Source: Planctomycetota bacterium (GTDB lineage: Bacteria > Planctomycetota > Phycisphaerae > WQYP01). From it: a DNA stretch of 40,218 nt. This document shows, piece by piece, positions 1-9,227 of this stretch. Position numbers and translations under genes: made by a program. The DNA lies in NCBI GenBank assembly GCA_021785435.1, contig JAJYFE010000021.1, positions 1 to 40,218 of the forward strand, in the 5' to 3' direction. Positions within the stretch are counted from its first letter, which is position 1. Each line of letters begins with the position of its first letter. The notes under the pieces were generated by a model. That model had not been told where the DNA came from, ran no database searches, and saw nothing but the letters and a program-made list of their open reading frames with translations.

Positions 1-187
1 GTGAAAACGCGGCGCTGCGGGATGTGATCCGCGGCGTGGTGTGTACAATCCCATGCACCACCGCTGACAAGTCGGCGGCTATCTATTCGGTTGCGGCGCA
101 GTCAGCCGGTCCGTGGCAGGCCACGTGTTTGACGTTTGAGGCGTCGCCCCGCCCGGCAATGCCGCCCGCGTTGGCGACCTCCCGATC

Positions 188-858
188 CTATCGGCCGACG
201 CCCACCGCGCGGGCCAGCGCCCGTCCATAGGAGTTGTGGATACGCCCGCCCGGCCAAGCTTTGTTGCCGCCATCCCCGAGCGTCGGAACCATAATAGCTT
301 CCCTCGCCCAGCTCATTCCAGGCCTCGATGATAATCACCGGCCGATGTGGCAGCGGCGCCACGCGCATCGCTGGGTGCTGGTTTACCCAGGCGATTGCGA
401 CCCGGACGAATTGTTCAAACGCCGCAGGCGAACGCCGATACCAGATCCTGTACCGGCCTTGGCAACGTTGATTGCAGGGGCGCGGGTCCCACCCGTCCAG
501 TACCACGGGAATATGGGGATACAGGTTAACTGTGGCGAGCTGGTCCCATATCCAACAGCCCATATGCGCCAAAAAGGTATACGGCTTGGGACCGCTTTTT
601 CCGCAGCGCTGTAACAGAATGGATCAGCGTCTTGCGTGAGTGCCTGAATGTGCACCCCGTCCAGCCGTCGAAGTAATAGACCCCGACTGTCGCCGACGGC
701 CTGAGCCGTGTGGCCGCGCTACGCATCCCCGGGAGACCGGGCCGGGCTGTCGCAACCCCGGCGATAGCCGGAACGCGGGTGGAAATCAGTGTCGCTGCGA
801 GGAGCTGCTGGTGCGTCAGGTGGAGCAACATCGCCGCTATAGGGAAGCGCGCAGACAA
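188..858 (-). pseudogene. WbsX/GH99-like glycoside hydrolase or glycosyltransferase, degraded
   Basis: This is the remains of a WbsX-type (GH99-like) carbohydrate-active protein. Three pieces in three frames still match the family. Near the N-terminus is VGVYYFDGWTG. In the middle, PKPYTFLAHMGCWIWDQL leads into VVLDGWDPRP and then VIIIEAWNELGEGSYY. At the C-terminus, VPTLGDGG runs on to a stop at 188-190. Intact relatives have well over 100 residues between the YYFDGW and GWDPRP motifs; here there are about 50, so an internal deletion is likely in addition to the frameshifts. The last shift can be repaired by removing one G in the TATTATGGTTCCG stretch near 285. The gene lies 52 bases after the solute-binding protein in the same direction, so it probably ended the same operon. 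The family match is from recalled motifs; the frameshifts are read directly. Confidence 0.72.
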
Positions 859-910
859 AGGGACAACAACTACTGATTATCAGCATATTTTCTTGGCGTT
901 GTGTGGGGTA

Positions 911-2458
911 TCATGGCCCTTTAATTATATGCTTCTGTATATCGTACCCGGCCGCCGTGGTAGACACATCGCTGGCCCAACCTTGCGCAACGTAGTAACG
1001 CCGATAAAATGGGTTGCGGATCAGCCGCAACGGAACATTTCGCCGTTCTTGTCGTAGATCGTCAATCGTCCTCTGCTGGCGCCGGAGTGTTTCGTAGAGC
1101 TCCCCGAGGCGGCGGCTTCGGCGCACATTGCTGGCAATGTGCTGATTGATGCGCTTGGCCGCCAACCGGGCGGCTTGGCGGGCGGTATAGATGCCGGCGA
1201 CAAAACCGCCCTCAGCCTCGGTCCGCACAATTCTGTTGACCGTAGCTCCCAGAATGAACGGGCTTTGGACCGTGGGGATTCCGATCGCCCTAGCCGCCCT
1301 GGCAAAGGCCGCGGCACATCCCGCCTCGTTGGGATATTGCGGTGGGTCAAGAAACCGCCGCCGCCAGGTGTAGCGCGGAATCGGCGGTAGCGAATCCGCC
1401 GCCTCCACGACCCGGAGGTTATACGTACGGCTCGCCAGATAAGCCAAAAAATATGCCGCGAGTTCGTTGTGCGTCGATCCACGATAAATCGCCGTGCCGC
1501 GCATCACCATTACCGCGTTGGGAAAACCTCCGCAGGGCGGATCAGATACAGCCAATGGTATCGCCCCCCTGGTTCTGTAAAATCGCCGAAGCTGAACCAA
1601 CCCCCAAAGCCCGGTATACAGCATCGCGCACCGGCCGACACTAAATAGCTGGATGGATGAACCACCAAAACCCAGTGCTATGGGCCGCGTGGCCAGCGCG
1701 GACAGTTCCGCGGGGGTTGGAAGAAGACGATCGCGGAAAATCCACCGGCGCATTAACCGTAGCACTCTGATGTAACGCGGATCATCCAGAATGCACCGGG
1801 TAAGCGTTTCGTTAAAAATCGATAATCCCAGACTACGCCGCATAAACCGGGTGTCCACCGCATTGGCGAAAAATATTTTCCGTCGCCGGCCCGGCGGATT
1901 GGCGGCACGAACGAACGCCAGGCCGCGCCGCTGAAACTCGGCAAAGGTCCACCTTCGCGGCGGAACGGGCTGATGGTACTTGGCGAAAGTAGCCCGGTCC
2001 ACCCAGTACAGTAGGGGACTGGCGTTGTCGGGGAATAGATATTGCTTGCCAGCGTGCAGGATCTGCGCCCTAAGCCCGGACCACGTTCGGTCGGCTCCGA
2101 AGTCCATTTTGCCCGCCTCGGAGGCCACGTTGTGGAGTAATCCGCAACGCTGCATGAAATCCGCCTGGCCGAATCCGTACATATCCATGAGGTCGTCGCC
2201 GTCGCCGGAAATTCCCTCGATCAGGTCTTTGGTCGATGTGTCATTGGCGGAGTCGATCCGAATCGTGAAGACGGGATAACGATGCCGACGCAGCCAGGAT
2301 TTAAAGGGGGCTATTTCCCAACGCTTCACGGGGCTGTCGTCGGTGGCCCAGTGCAACACGGGATGCCGGTGGCGCTGTGCGGGAAGACACACCCGCGTAA
2401 GCACGCTCGCCGCAGCAAGCGACAGCAGGCCCCATGTGAAAAGGTGCTTGAGATCCAT
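911..2458 (-). CDS. ABC-type sugar solute-binding protein (family 1-like)
   Basis: A 515-residue exported protein resembling extracellular solute-binding proteins of sugar ABC transporters. The N-terminus (LFTWGLLSLAAASVLTRVC) is a short hydrophobic export or anchor segment; its cysteine does not fit a clean lipobox. The most diagnostic stretch is around residues 160-195: YWVDRATFAKYHQPVPPRRWTFAEFQRRG, the family pattern in which an aromatic/NKD-like segment precedes 'P.TW.EF'. The C-terminal third is rich in arginine, with a predicted amphipathic helix (ELYETLRRQQRTIDDLRQERR). No permease or ATPase gene is present in the window, so a partner transporter must lie elsewhere or the protein acts only as a sensor. 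No convincing ribosome binding site precedes the start, so the start is uncertain. It is 228 bases downstream of the Tat-exported protein. Confidence 0.72.
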   Translation of the reverse strand: MDLKHLFTWGLLSLAAASVLTRVCLPAQRHRHPVLHWATDDSPVKRWEIAPFKSWLRRHRYPVFTIRIDSANDTSTKDLIEGISGDGDDLMDMYGFGQADFMQRCGLLHNVASEAGKMDFGADRTWSGLRAQILHAGKQYLFPDNASPLLYWVDRATFAKYHQPVPPRRWTFAEFQRRGLAFVRAANPPGRRRKIFFANAVDTRFMRRSLGLSIFNETLTRCILDDPRYIRVLRLMRRWIFRDRLLPTPAELSALATRPIALGFGGSSIQLFSVGRCAMLYTGLWGLVQLRRFYRTRGAIPLAVSDPPCGGFPNAVMVMRGTAIYRGSTHNELAAYFLAYLASRTYNLRVVEAADSLPPIPRYTWRRRFLDPPQYPNEAGCAAAFARAARAIGIPTVQSPFILGATVNRIVRTEAEGGFVAGIYTARQAARLAAKRINQHIASNVRRSRRLGELYETLRRQQRTIDDLRQERRNVPLRLIRNPFYRRYYVAQGWASDVSTTAAGYDIQKHIIKGP

Positions 2459-2686
2459 GCCCGTGCCGTTTTCGGCGCAACAATTTCGCGTGCTTTGCTC
2501 GGCGCCACTTATTTTCGCGGCCGATGGCGTAAGACGAGGGCCAGACCCTGCCGCGCGATCCGGAACCCGCTCCCGCTGCGCGCTGGGACGCCTAGGTGCG
2601 TAGATGGCCGCTTCGAGGGGCTGCCCGCGGGCCGCGAATCGGCTACGGGCGGGGGTGGGGCCGCACCCATGGTTCGGCGCGGATTT

Positions 2687-5581
2687 CTACGGTGTCGCCA
2701 GGGAACATTCGATGATCCGGTTCGTGGTGGGATTCCACCGCGCCTGCACCATTTGCCCCCTGTCGAAAGGCAGTGGGCCAACCTTAAACCACGAACGGTC
2801 GCCCCAGAACCGGCCACCGGCGCTGCGTAGCGTGGCCTGCATGTCGATGATCCGCGCTGGCTGATTTTCCAGCGTTATCGTGGGCATCTCGAAAGGGGTA
2901 ATGGGTGTCAGCGCCACGATCCTGGCGCTGGCGGTCCCACACCGTGCGGTGACCCGAATCGCCACACCCTTGCGCACGGTCACCACAACGTCGTCGCCCG
3001 ACCGAAGGTCCACCAGGTTTGCTTTCGGGCGCCAGCGGCCATTTTCCTGCAGCCTTACCTCCAGCCCGTGCTTCGCCGGAATGGTTAAGGGACCAATCCC
3101 CAGCCGGTACGGCTCCAAGGTCAGGGAGCCCGTCCCCGCCCAGCAAAATCCCCCGGTTTGCCGGCGGTCCAGTGGCGGCGGCTGCCATTCCGCGGGCTCC
3201 TGTGCCGTTGGAGCATGCCGGCGGATAACTGTCCGGGCCATTTCATTGGCTCGCCGGTACGACCCCTCGGCGAATTTTCGCCAAGCCCCGGCGAGTTGCG
3301 CTTTATCCCCGGCGCTTAGCGCACCCGGCGGAAGCGCCGCGGCTAGCTCCAGGCTCCATGCGGCGTCGGCCCGCCAACCGACCAGGCTCGCCTCGGCCCG
3401 TAAGCGCCTGCCGCCGTAGCTGCGATTGGAAGCGAAAAGGCGTTCCACTTTTTCCGGCCACGGCTTCTCCAGCGCGAGGTTGAACAGCGCCACCCAACCG
3501 GGCAGGCCCACAGTGTGGAACACAAATTCGATGTAAATCTCGGGCGCTTTGGCGGCGATGGTGGTCAGATCCACGTGGTGGCTGGCGATGCCGCTGTTGT
3601 ATAAACGGTTGATCGGTCGCAGGTCGCCGGGCGTCGTGCCGCCCCGAATTTCCAGGTAGCCATTGGGGTTGAGTTGGCGGAAAACGAACGCCCGCGCCGT
3701 GTAACGCAGCACCAGACGGCCAAAGCTGGCTCGCCCAAGAATCTGGCGGCTCTTGAAACGCAGCAGAGCACGGCCCATCGTATTGACCTTGGGCGTATAC
3801 ATGGCCTTGGCATTGCCCGGCCAATCCTGGAAGGCCAGGTGCTCAAACGCTACCAAGACGTGGTCGAGCCGCTTTCGATCCTGGAAATCCTCGGAAAACA
3901 CCGTGGGGCGCCATAGCTTCGGTCGAAAATGTCCCCAGCCGTTCCGCAGCGAGGGTGCGATTTGAGCCAGCTTGTCGTTGGAGACATTAAACAGGGTCAG
4001 GGAACTGCACCCGCCGGCGTAGGCTGCGTGCACGTCTCTCACTACATTTTCAGCCGGTGAGCTGCCGCATTCCCGGTTTATATCCGCGGGGACGCCCAAT
4101 TCCCGGAATTGCTCCAGCAGCGCCATCCGGCTGGTTAGATGCGCCCATTCGAGACCAACACGCCCGTGACGCAGCACGCCCACTTCCACGGACTGGAACA
4201 ACCCGTCGAACAGGCCCGCCACCGGGTTGATGAACGTATGGGTGTAAACGGTCTCACTTAGCGGACAATCGCCTAAGCCACGGCGTAGCGCGGTGTGCAT
4301 CCGCCGATTGTAGTCAAGCAGGCTGCGGCGCAAGAATATTTTGGCGCGCTCGCTCAGTTGTCCCTCGCCCCGGCTATTCCCGGGACTTAAGTCTACCCCT
4401 TCCGCCTTGGCCCTTTCCACCATCGCCGGATTAAAGTCGCCTTCCAGACCGGGCGGCATGCCCGGGTCACCCGCCACCCAGTAGGTCACCTCGTTATCCA
4501 GGACCACCGTCAGGGCCGGCAGATCGCCGCCATGGCGTAACCACGCCTTCCGCAACAGCGCGCCGAAATTTTCAAAGGCGCTGGCTTTGAAGGCATTGAG
4601 CCGTTGGTTGCCGACCGTAAGCCATGGCGTGTTGCTCCACACGTTGGGTACCGACAACCCATATAGATCCCGGCTGGGTTGGTAGGTCACCTGCTGGTAC
4701 GGTGTATCGATCCAGCGGCCGCCTTTTCCATCGAATCCGCTGGGAGTGCCAGCCCACCACGTAATCGCCTGTACCTGCAGGGCGAGTCGGAGCGTTTTGG
4801 CCAAATGGATCAGCTCGTCCAGTGTTTTGGCTTGTGTTACAGGATCCCAAATCGCCACCGGAAAAGTCGCAATTGCAAAGCCCGGGCGCAGATCATCCCG
4901 CGCCGGAAACAACTCCCGCAGTTGCCGTAGCTCCCCCATCGTCACCCGGCTGGAAACCGTCGGCAACACGCACAGCGGCGTAACCAACCCTTCCCTGGCC
5001 GCGTGCGCCTCGAGGTCACAGTAGAGGACGGCTTCAGCAAAACAGATTTCATCATCCGCCAGGTTGGTCAGCTTTATTTCCAGCGGCCCGTTTCGCCCCG
5101 TCGCCCAGCCCGGAATGTCCACGAAGGCGGTGGTTGGACCTGGCCCATGGTATGCACCATTGCGAAAGGCGATGGGGTGCGAGTTAACCTCAATCAAATA
5201 CGCAATACCGGCAGTGGGCCGGGCCCTAAATTCCCGTAACACCAGCGTCAGAAGCTTGCGGCGTCCATGGTTATGCAGGTGGAAGGTCAGGGGCGTCCCA
5301 CCACGGCTTACCGGTACGCCGGACAGCGTCATTTCGCGTTCACCCGCGGTCCACTGAAAGTGGACCAGCCCAGCGCTAGGCAGTGCAGCTGTGGCAAGGT
5401 GCTCACCCGCGCCTTGGAAACGTACGCAATCGACGATTCCGGATGGCCCGGCTATGGGCCGGTCCAGGCGCGGCGCCGGCGGGGACAAGATTGCCCCCGC
5501 CAGCACCACCGCGCCTTCAAGTAGAAATTCCCGCCGGCTGGGATTGGCGGCGGAATTACCACGCGGGATAGCCGACACCAT
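2687..5581 (-). CDS. Tat-exported large protein, probable glycoside hydrolase-like
   Basis: The start is placed at 5581 because the strong site AAAGGAGG precedes this ATG by two bases; longer reading upstream would run through the pseudopilin gene. The 964-residue product begins with a twin-arginine signal ([18 protein letters not shown]), so it should be exported folded and lose its signal. After the signal comes a beta-rich region of about 200 residues, then a segment with TIM-barrel character ([26 protein letters not shown], an acid-rich middle, and [14 protein letters not shown]), then beta-rich C-terminal domains. The DNE segment and a later glutamate are reasonable but unproven catalytic candidates. 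I do not recognise a specific family; position among a sugar regulator, a solute-binding protein and a WbsX remnant suggests glycan breakdown. It overlaps the pseudopilin by 26 bases, so the two are translationally coupled. Confidence 0.7.
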   Translation of the reverse strand: MVSAIPRGNSAANPSRREFLLEGAVVLAGAILSPPAPRLDRPIAGPSGIVDCVRFQGAGEHLATAALPSAGLVHFQWTAGEREMTLSGVPVSRGGTPLTFHLHNHGRRKLLTLVLREFRARPTAGIAYLIEVNSHPIAFRNGAYHGPGPTTAFVDIPGWATGRNGPLEIKLTNLADDEICFAEAVLYCDLEAHAAREGLVTPLCVLPTVSSRVTMGELRQLRELFPARDDLRPGFAIATFPVAIWDPVTQAKTLDELIHLAKTLRLALQVQAITWWAGTPSGFDGKGGRWIDTPYQQVTYQPSRDLYGLSVPNVWSNTPWLTVGNQRLNAFKASAFENFGALLRKAWLRHGGDLPALTVVLDNEVTYWVAGDPGMPPGLEGDFNPAMVERAKAEGVDLSPGNSRGEGQLSERAKIFLRRSLLDYNRRMHTALRRGLGDCPLSETVYTHTFINPVAGLFDGLFQSVEVGVLRHGRVGLEWAHLTSRMALLEQFRELGVPADINRECGSSPAENVVRDVHAAYAGGCSSLTLFNVSNDKLAQIAPSLRNGWGHFRPKLWRPTVFSEDFQDRKRLDHVLVAFEHLAFQDWPGNAKAMYTPKVNTMGRALLRFKSRQILGRASFGRLVLRYTARAFVFRQLNPNGYLEIRGGTTPGDLRPINRLYNSGIASHHVDLTTIAAKAPEIYIEFVFHTVGLPGWVALFNLALEKPWPEKVERLFASNRSYGGRRLRAEASLVGWRADAAWSLELAAALPPGALSAGDKAQLAGAWRKFAEGSYRRANEMARTVIRRHAPTAQEPAEWQPPPLDRRQTGGFCWAGTGSLTLEPYRLGIGPLTIPAKHGLEVRLQENGRWRPKANLVDLRSGDDVVVTVRKGVAIRVTARCGTASARIVALTPITPFEMPTITLENQPARIIDMQATLRSAGGRFWGDRSWFKVGPLPFDRGQMVQARWNPTTNRIIECSLATP

Positions 5582-6851
5582 AGCCTCCTTTCGCAGCCAC
5601 ATCGGGGTTTGCCGTCCGCACCGGCACCATGCAGGTGTCAAAAGGGGGAGCCAAGGTAGAAATTTCCACCGACTCTCCCCAGCCGCCCAATTCGTCGGAC
5701 AGGCCGACCTGGTTGGTGTCGGTGGTTCCATTGACCACGCCGGTGGCGGTGGTGTAGGTGAAAATATTGTCGCCATTTTCACCTACATAGGGCGAGGTTT
5801 CCCACGTCACGTGATCATCACCGAAGCCCACGTTCTGGCCGTCGCCGGCATGGTTGCCGGAGTTGTAAATATACGGGCCGTAGGTGTTAGCCGTCGGCAA
5901 AGTCGTGGTGATGCGCTGAAACGTGCCCGCGCTGGATCCGTAGTCACCCTGCGAGGCCGGGTCGTTAGCGCCGCCATCCGCCGGGGCCATATCGCTGACC
6001 AGCGGAACCTGGGTGTTGGCGTAGTTGGTTGTCCACCACTCGCCCGGTGGTGTGTCTCCGCCGCCAGGGTTGTAGGGCCAAGGCATGGCCACGGAGTAGC
6101 TTATTCCCGCACCCTTCGGTGAGAGCTCGCCCCAGGCCCAGGTGTCCACGTTGCTCGTGTCACCGAAAGTACCCTGGTAAAGGGCAACTCCGCTCGCGTT
6201 TGTGTCGTACTCCATTGAGGTACCAGCCGATCCCAGCGGATCCGACGGGCAGATGAAGCTGGCCGGCGTCGAATAGCCCTGGAGCACCAAAAGCCACATC
6301 CCGGCGATCGGGTTGGCAATGCCGGTGCGTTCCGCCGAGTACCAAGCCTGCACCGCCCCGGCCGCGGTCGCACCCTGGTCCTGCAGGGCACCCTCAGTGC
6401 CCGCGTCGGCGCCCGGCTCGCTCGGCACGTTCCAGGTGAGAGAGGTTCCCGTATAGGCCGTGTTCAGAACTGCGGGAAACACGCCGCCGTTCGGCTGAGC
6501 ATAGGTCACCATGGACTGGATGATCCCGCGGATATTGGCCATGCAGACGGCGCGATTGGCCAGTTCCCGGGCTTTGGCCAACGCCGGCAGGAGGATGCTA
6601 ATGAGGATCGCGATGATCGAGATCACTACCAGCAGCTCGATCAGCGTAAAACCCAACGCACCCCTGAAACGGCGTCGCCACGACCGGAATCCCACCCGGC
6701 TGACCAGGGATTCCAGGTCGCCATAGGCGCCCAAGCTTCGGGCCAAGCCGAGCACCATGGAATTCAGCAGCAGGGCCACGCCCGTAAGCAGCCAGGTGAT
6801 GGGGGACAACGCGGTTTCAACTACGCTTTGGATGGTTTGGTACGCTCGCAT
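5556..6851 (-). CDS. Type II/IV pseudopilin with long N-terminal extension
   Basis: Encodes a prepilin-like protein of the planctomycete/lentisphaera type. The class III leader motif [20 protein letters not shown] shows the G/F cleavage point and Glu at mature position 5; the mature protein starts with the usual hydrophobic helix and [21 protein letters not shown]. The C-terminal domain ends with [19 protein letters not shown] and a [12 protein letters not shown] segment, the H...FGDGHV pattern typical of these proteins. From the 6851 start there are 66 residues before the cleavage site, including a second hydrophobic helix ([20 protein letters not shown]). That is far longer than a normal leader. 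Two further in-frame ATGs with good ribosome binding sites lie upstream (6947 and 7055), and a GTG at 6695 would give a normal-length leader of about 15 residues but has no clear ribosome binding site. Likely a fibre or surface component co-expressed with the downstream sugar genes. Confidence 0.88.
   Translation of the reverse strand: MRAYQTIQSVVETALSPITWLLTGVALLLNSMVLGLARSLGAYGDLESLVSRVGFRSWRRRFRGALGFTLIELLVVISIIAILISILLPALAKARELANRAVCMANIRGIIQSMVTYAQPNGGVFPAVLNTAYTGTSLTWNVPSEPGADAGTEGALQDQGATAAGAVQAWYSAERTGIANPIAGMWLLVLQGYSTPASFICPSDPLGSAGTSMEYDTNASGVALYQGTFGDTSNVDTWAWGELSPKGAGISYSVAMPWPYNPGGGDTPPGEWWTTNYANTQVPLVSDMAPADGGANDPASQGDYGSSAGTFQRITTTLPTANTYGPYIYNSGNHAGDGQNVGFGDDHVTWETSPYVGENGDNIFTYTTATGVVNGTTDTNQVGLSDELGGWGESVEISTLAPPFDTCMVPVRTANPDVAAKGGYGVGYPAW
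5584..5591 (-). promoter_or_regulatory. Ribosome binding site embedded in the pseudopilin 3' end
   Basis: The minus strand reads AAAGGAGG, two bases before the ATG at 5581. The same bases encode the Lys-Gly-Gly of the pseudopilin C-terminus ([11 protein letters not shown]). It decides the start of the downstream gene and makes coupled translation likely. Confidence 0.75.
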
Positions 6852-7356
6852 CGTAATCTCCTTTAAAAGAGAGCCAGTATTACCAGTTTCCAAGGTTAAA
6901 TGTGTCGCCTTGGCCACTCCGCGATCCATTTTCAGTGAACCCAACATGAGCGACTCCTTTGAAAAAAGGGGACCAACCTTGCGGCTCCCGGCGACCGCCG
7001 CCCGGAATTCCGCGAACAAACCACCGTCACGAAGATTTGAATCTTGCCGTGCCATAGGGCATCTCCTCGCTTAGTCCGCCCCGCGGGAATGTCGCCGAAA
7101 GTGACTCCTCGACAGGCCCAAGCCGCTCGGCCCGAATTAAGCCAAACCTGTCTGGGCCGAGGCGAGCGAAGTTTTCAGTTTTCGTCGTTGTTCCTTTTGC
7201 TGTTTCCTTTACGGTTCCCTGACCACTGGCCTCTATATAACCTAAAACCTGTCTGCATCGGTTCACCGCGCTAAAGGTCGCCGTAGCGACTCTGCGACGC
7301 GGTGCTTACGATTCCTTATCTCACGATCTCACGCGAAGCCGCGAGGGGCGCGAAAA
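6852..7356 (-). other. Leader region of the pseudopilin operon
   Basis: About 500 bases separate the regulator stop from the chosen pseudopilin start. Two in-frame ATGs are seen here, at 6947 (AAAGGAG, six bases away) and 7055 (GAGGAG, seven bases away), so the pseudopilin frame may begin earlier. Around 7195-7245 the minus strand is purine-rich. A nested hairpin sits at 7264-7304. No confident promoter was found; an AT-rich TTATATAG near 7220 is a weak candidate. Confidence 0.45.
7264..7304. repeat. Nested palindrome, GTCGC/GCGAC hairpin
   Basis: Outer arms CACCGCG (7264-7270) and CGCGGTG (7298-7304) enclose an inner GTCGC-CGTA-GCGAC hairpin (7277-7290). A nearly identical inner hairpin, GTCGC-TATA-GCGAC, occurs at 22498-22511. 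It lies just past the regulator gene and has no T-run, so it looks more like a REP-type repeat than a terminator. Confidence 0.6.
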
Positions 7357-8877
7357 TCACACTCCAACCATCTCCATGTCCGTCCTCCGGATTTCTTCCG
7401 CGCTCTTCGCGGCTCCTGTCCCGATTTCCCCCGCTCGCGGTTGGCTATCGGGATCGCTCGCACTATCCGATGTCCTCGTGTCCTTTGTGGTGAAATCCCC
7501 GGCCGCGCCTGGCGCGGGACCGATGGATTCGCCATCCTGCCAGGTCACGGGCAGTACGCGGTGCCAGACGCTATCCTGGTCTCGTGTTGTATTCGCAGCG
7601 GGTCGCCGCGGGCGACTAAACTCCCGGGCCTGGGTCTCCATGGGGGCGACTCTCCGACCGGCTACCGAAACTTCGTGTCCGTTTCTTCCACCTTCCGCCT
7701 TCATCCCTCCGCCTCCGCTTTGTCCCCGTGTCGTCGTGTCGGCGCGTCCGTTGGCCTCCGCCCCGTCGCGGGCCGCAGCGGGCGTACGGGACGCCCGGTT
7801 AACCACGCCCGCTTCCATTCTTGATCCTCGCGCCATCGAGTCCCCGTCCATCAGGGCCAGCAGCATTTCCATGGCCGCTGCGCCCATTTCCCGCGCCGGT
7901 TGGCGAACGCTGGCCAACGTTGGCGAAAGCAACTGGCACATAGGATCCCCATCGAACCCAACCACGCTGACATCCCCCGGTATCCGCAGTCCCAATGCGC
8001 GAATAACCGTGAACCCCATAGCCGCCGCCCGATCGTGGCAGAAAAATAGGGCGGTCGGTCGATCCGGTCGGTCAAGAATTGTTCGCACTATCCGGTCGGC
8101 CTCATCCTTTTCCGATTCCAACGGTTCCACATGCACCTCACCGATAAGCGAGCGGGATAGAAGCAGGCCCGCATCGGTCATAGCGTCGCGCAGACCGTCC
8201 AGCCGAGCGCGTACCGTATCGGCACCGAAGAAACCAACAAAACCGATCTTTTTGTGGCCACGGTCAATTAATCGCCGCCCTGCCAGGTATCCGCCACGAT
8301 AGTTGTCCGCCACTACCGAGGGGATTTCAATGCCACGCGGCGTTTCGTCGACCAGCACGAATGGATAACCCGCCGCCTTAAGTTCGCAAAGCGCTTCGGC
8401 AAAACGCTCATGGTGTAGCGAAAGGATAACCGCCCCCCGGGCGGAGGTCCGGGGCAATCCCCGAATGGCCTCCAGGTCCATATCGAAGCTGCTATGAGCG
8501 TCGTGAATCAACGTTCGTACGCCCACATTTCGCCCCACCAGTGCAGCTCCCCGAGCTATCTGAACACACAGACCGTTCACCAAATCGGGCACCACGATCT
8601 GCACCAGCCGCGAGGTGGAAGCCGGGTTGCGCACATACAGGCCTTTGCCGGGCCGGCGCTCCGCCAGCCCCTCACGAACCAGCACGTCCACCGCCCGGCG
8701 CACGGATTTACGGCTGATGCCTTCACGCCGCGCCAGCTCATGTTCGGAAGCAACCAGCGCTCCCGGTCCCAACGCCTTATCCGTGATCGTGCGGCGCAGC
8801 TTCGCCGCCAGCCGCTGATAGACGCTCGAAGCGCCGTTGACGCCGCGACGGGAAATGGTTGTACCTGCATCCGTCAC
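7357..8877 (-). CDS. GntR-LacI hybrid transcriptional regulator
   Basis: Residues about 15-85 form a GntR winged helix (VYQRLAAKLRRTITDKAL..., LARREGISRKSVRRAVDVLV, GLYVRNP). Residues about 90-340 form a LacI/periplasmic-binding-protein type effector domain (LVNGLCVQIARGAALVG, RGGYLAGRRLIDRGHKKIGFVG, VSVVGFDGDPMCQLLSPTLASVRQP). Such hybrids bind an operator and release it on sugar binding. The start is a GTG at 8877 whose GTGA overlaps the stop of a 34-codon leader frame. The protein is about 150 residues longer than expected: after GVVNRASRTP comes low-complexity sequence rich in Gly, Arg and Thr, then a fragment that looks like the normal end of the effector domain (HRVLPVTWQDGES), then another low-complexity tail. 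The DNA under the tail contains a GTCGCC/GGCGAC hairpin and phrase-like repeats. It most likely controls the pseudopilin operon just downstream. Confidence 0.87.
   Translation of the reverse strand: MTDAGTTISRRGVNGASSVYQRLAAKLRRTITDKALGPGALVASEHELARREGISRKSVRRAVDVLVREGLAERRPGKGLYVRNPASTSRLVQIVVPDLVNGLCVQIARGAALVGRNVGVRTLIHDAHSSFDMDLEAIRGLPRTSARGAVILSLHHERFAEALCELKAAGYPFVLVDETPRGIEIPSVVADNYRGGYLAGRRLIDRGHKKIGFVGFFGADTVRARLDGLRDAMTDAGLLLSRSLIGEVHVEPLESEKDEADRIVRTILDRPDRPTALFFCHDRAAAMGFTVIRALGLRIPGDVSVVGFDGDPMCQLLSPTLASVRQPAREMGAAAMEMLLALMDGDSMARGSRMEAGVVNRASRTPAAARDGAEANGRADTTTRGQSGGGGMKAEGGRNGHEVSVAGRRVAPMETQAREFSRPRRPAANTTRDQDSVWHRVLPVTWQDGESIGPAPGAAGDFTTKDTRTSDSASDPDSQPRAGEIGTGAAKSAEEIRRTDMEMVGV
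7602..7616. repeat. GTCGCC/GGCGAC hairpin inside the regulator gene
   Basis: GTCGCC (7602-7607) and GGCGAC (7611-7616) are perfect arms around GCG. The hairpin falls in the extra C-terminal segment that interrupts the effector domain. The same arms occur at 12099-12116 and, in related form, at 23019-23036 and 31585-31629. Confidence 0.55.
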
Positions 8878-8978
8878 AATCGCACCAAAAAAGGGGCAAG
8901 GCTTTGCCGCCGATCAATTCTGGCTGCCGCCACCGGCAGGTCCCAGTAGGGTAACTGGTATAGGTATCCGGTATCCAT
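8874..8978 (-). CDS. Possible 34-residue leader peptide upstream of the regulator
   Basis: A short frame starts at ATG 8978 (MDTGYLYQLPYWDL...) and its TGA stop overlaps the GTG start of the regulator as GTGA. The ATG sits six bases past a strong predicted -10 box, so the mRNA could begin at or next to this ATG with no leader. The regulator GTG itself has no visible ribosome binding site, which fits translation by coupling from this frame. There is no homology support; it could also be chance. Confidence 0.4.
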   Translation of the reverse strand: MDTGYLYQLPYWDLPVAAARIDRRQSLAPFLVRL

Positions 8979-8984
8979 GACCAA

Positions 8985-9013
8985 AGTATAGACCCCCGCA
9001 ATTGCCAAGTCAA
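8985..9013 (-). promoter_or_regulatory. Sigma-70 type promoter of the regulator gene
   Basis: On the minus strand, TTGACT (9013-9008), a 17-base spacer and TATACT (8990-8985) make a near-consensus promoter. The predicted transcript start is about 8979-8978, directly at the leader-frame ATG. Confidence 0.7.
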
Positions 9014-9032
9014 GTCTTTTCTTCTAAGACTT
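9012..9032. promoter_or_regulatory. Inverted repeat, candidate autoregulatory operator
   Basis: AAGTCTT (9012-9018) and AAGACTT (9026-9032) are perfect arms around a seven-base spacer. The repeat abuts the upstream edge of the -35 box of the regulator promoter, a natural place for autoregulation. Binding by this regulator is inference. Confidence 0.5.
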
Positions 9033-9227
9033 TCCCTGAATTGACTATAGGGAGTTCTACTTGATCGTATATTGGGTGCGCCACCTATGGCTGGTCCGAT
9101 GGCCAACCCCATCGTTTTCCTTAACTGCCGCCAAAATTTGGCTGCGGCGCAGTTTAGTCGCCACGGCGACCCGCGCTGGGCAAGCTGCGAAAATCCGGGT
9201 AATCTTCAGGATGCTTGGATTCTGCGG

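Noticed and set aside
24-230. Short plus-strand frame at the window start
   Set aside because: Overlaps the 3' end of the WbsX remnant and has no motif or ribosome binding site.
7376-8302. Open frame of 308 codons on the plus strand
   Set aside because: Antisense to the regulator; serine/arginine-rich composition typical of a shadow frame.
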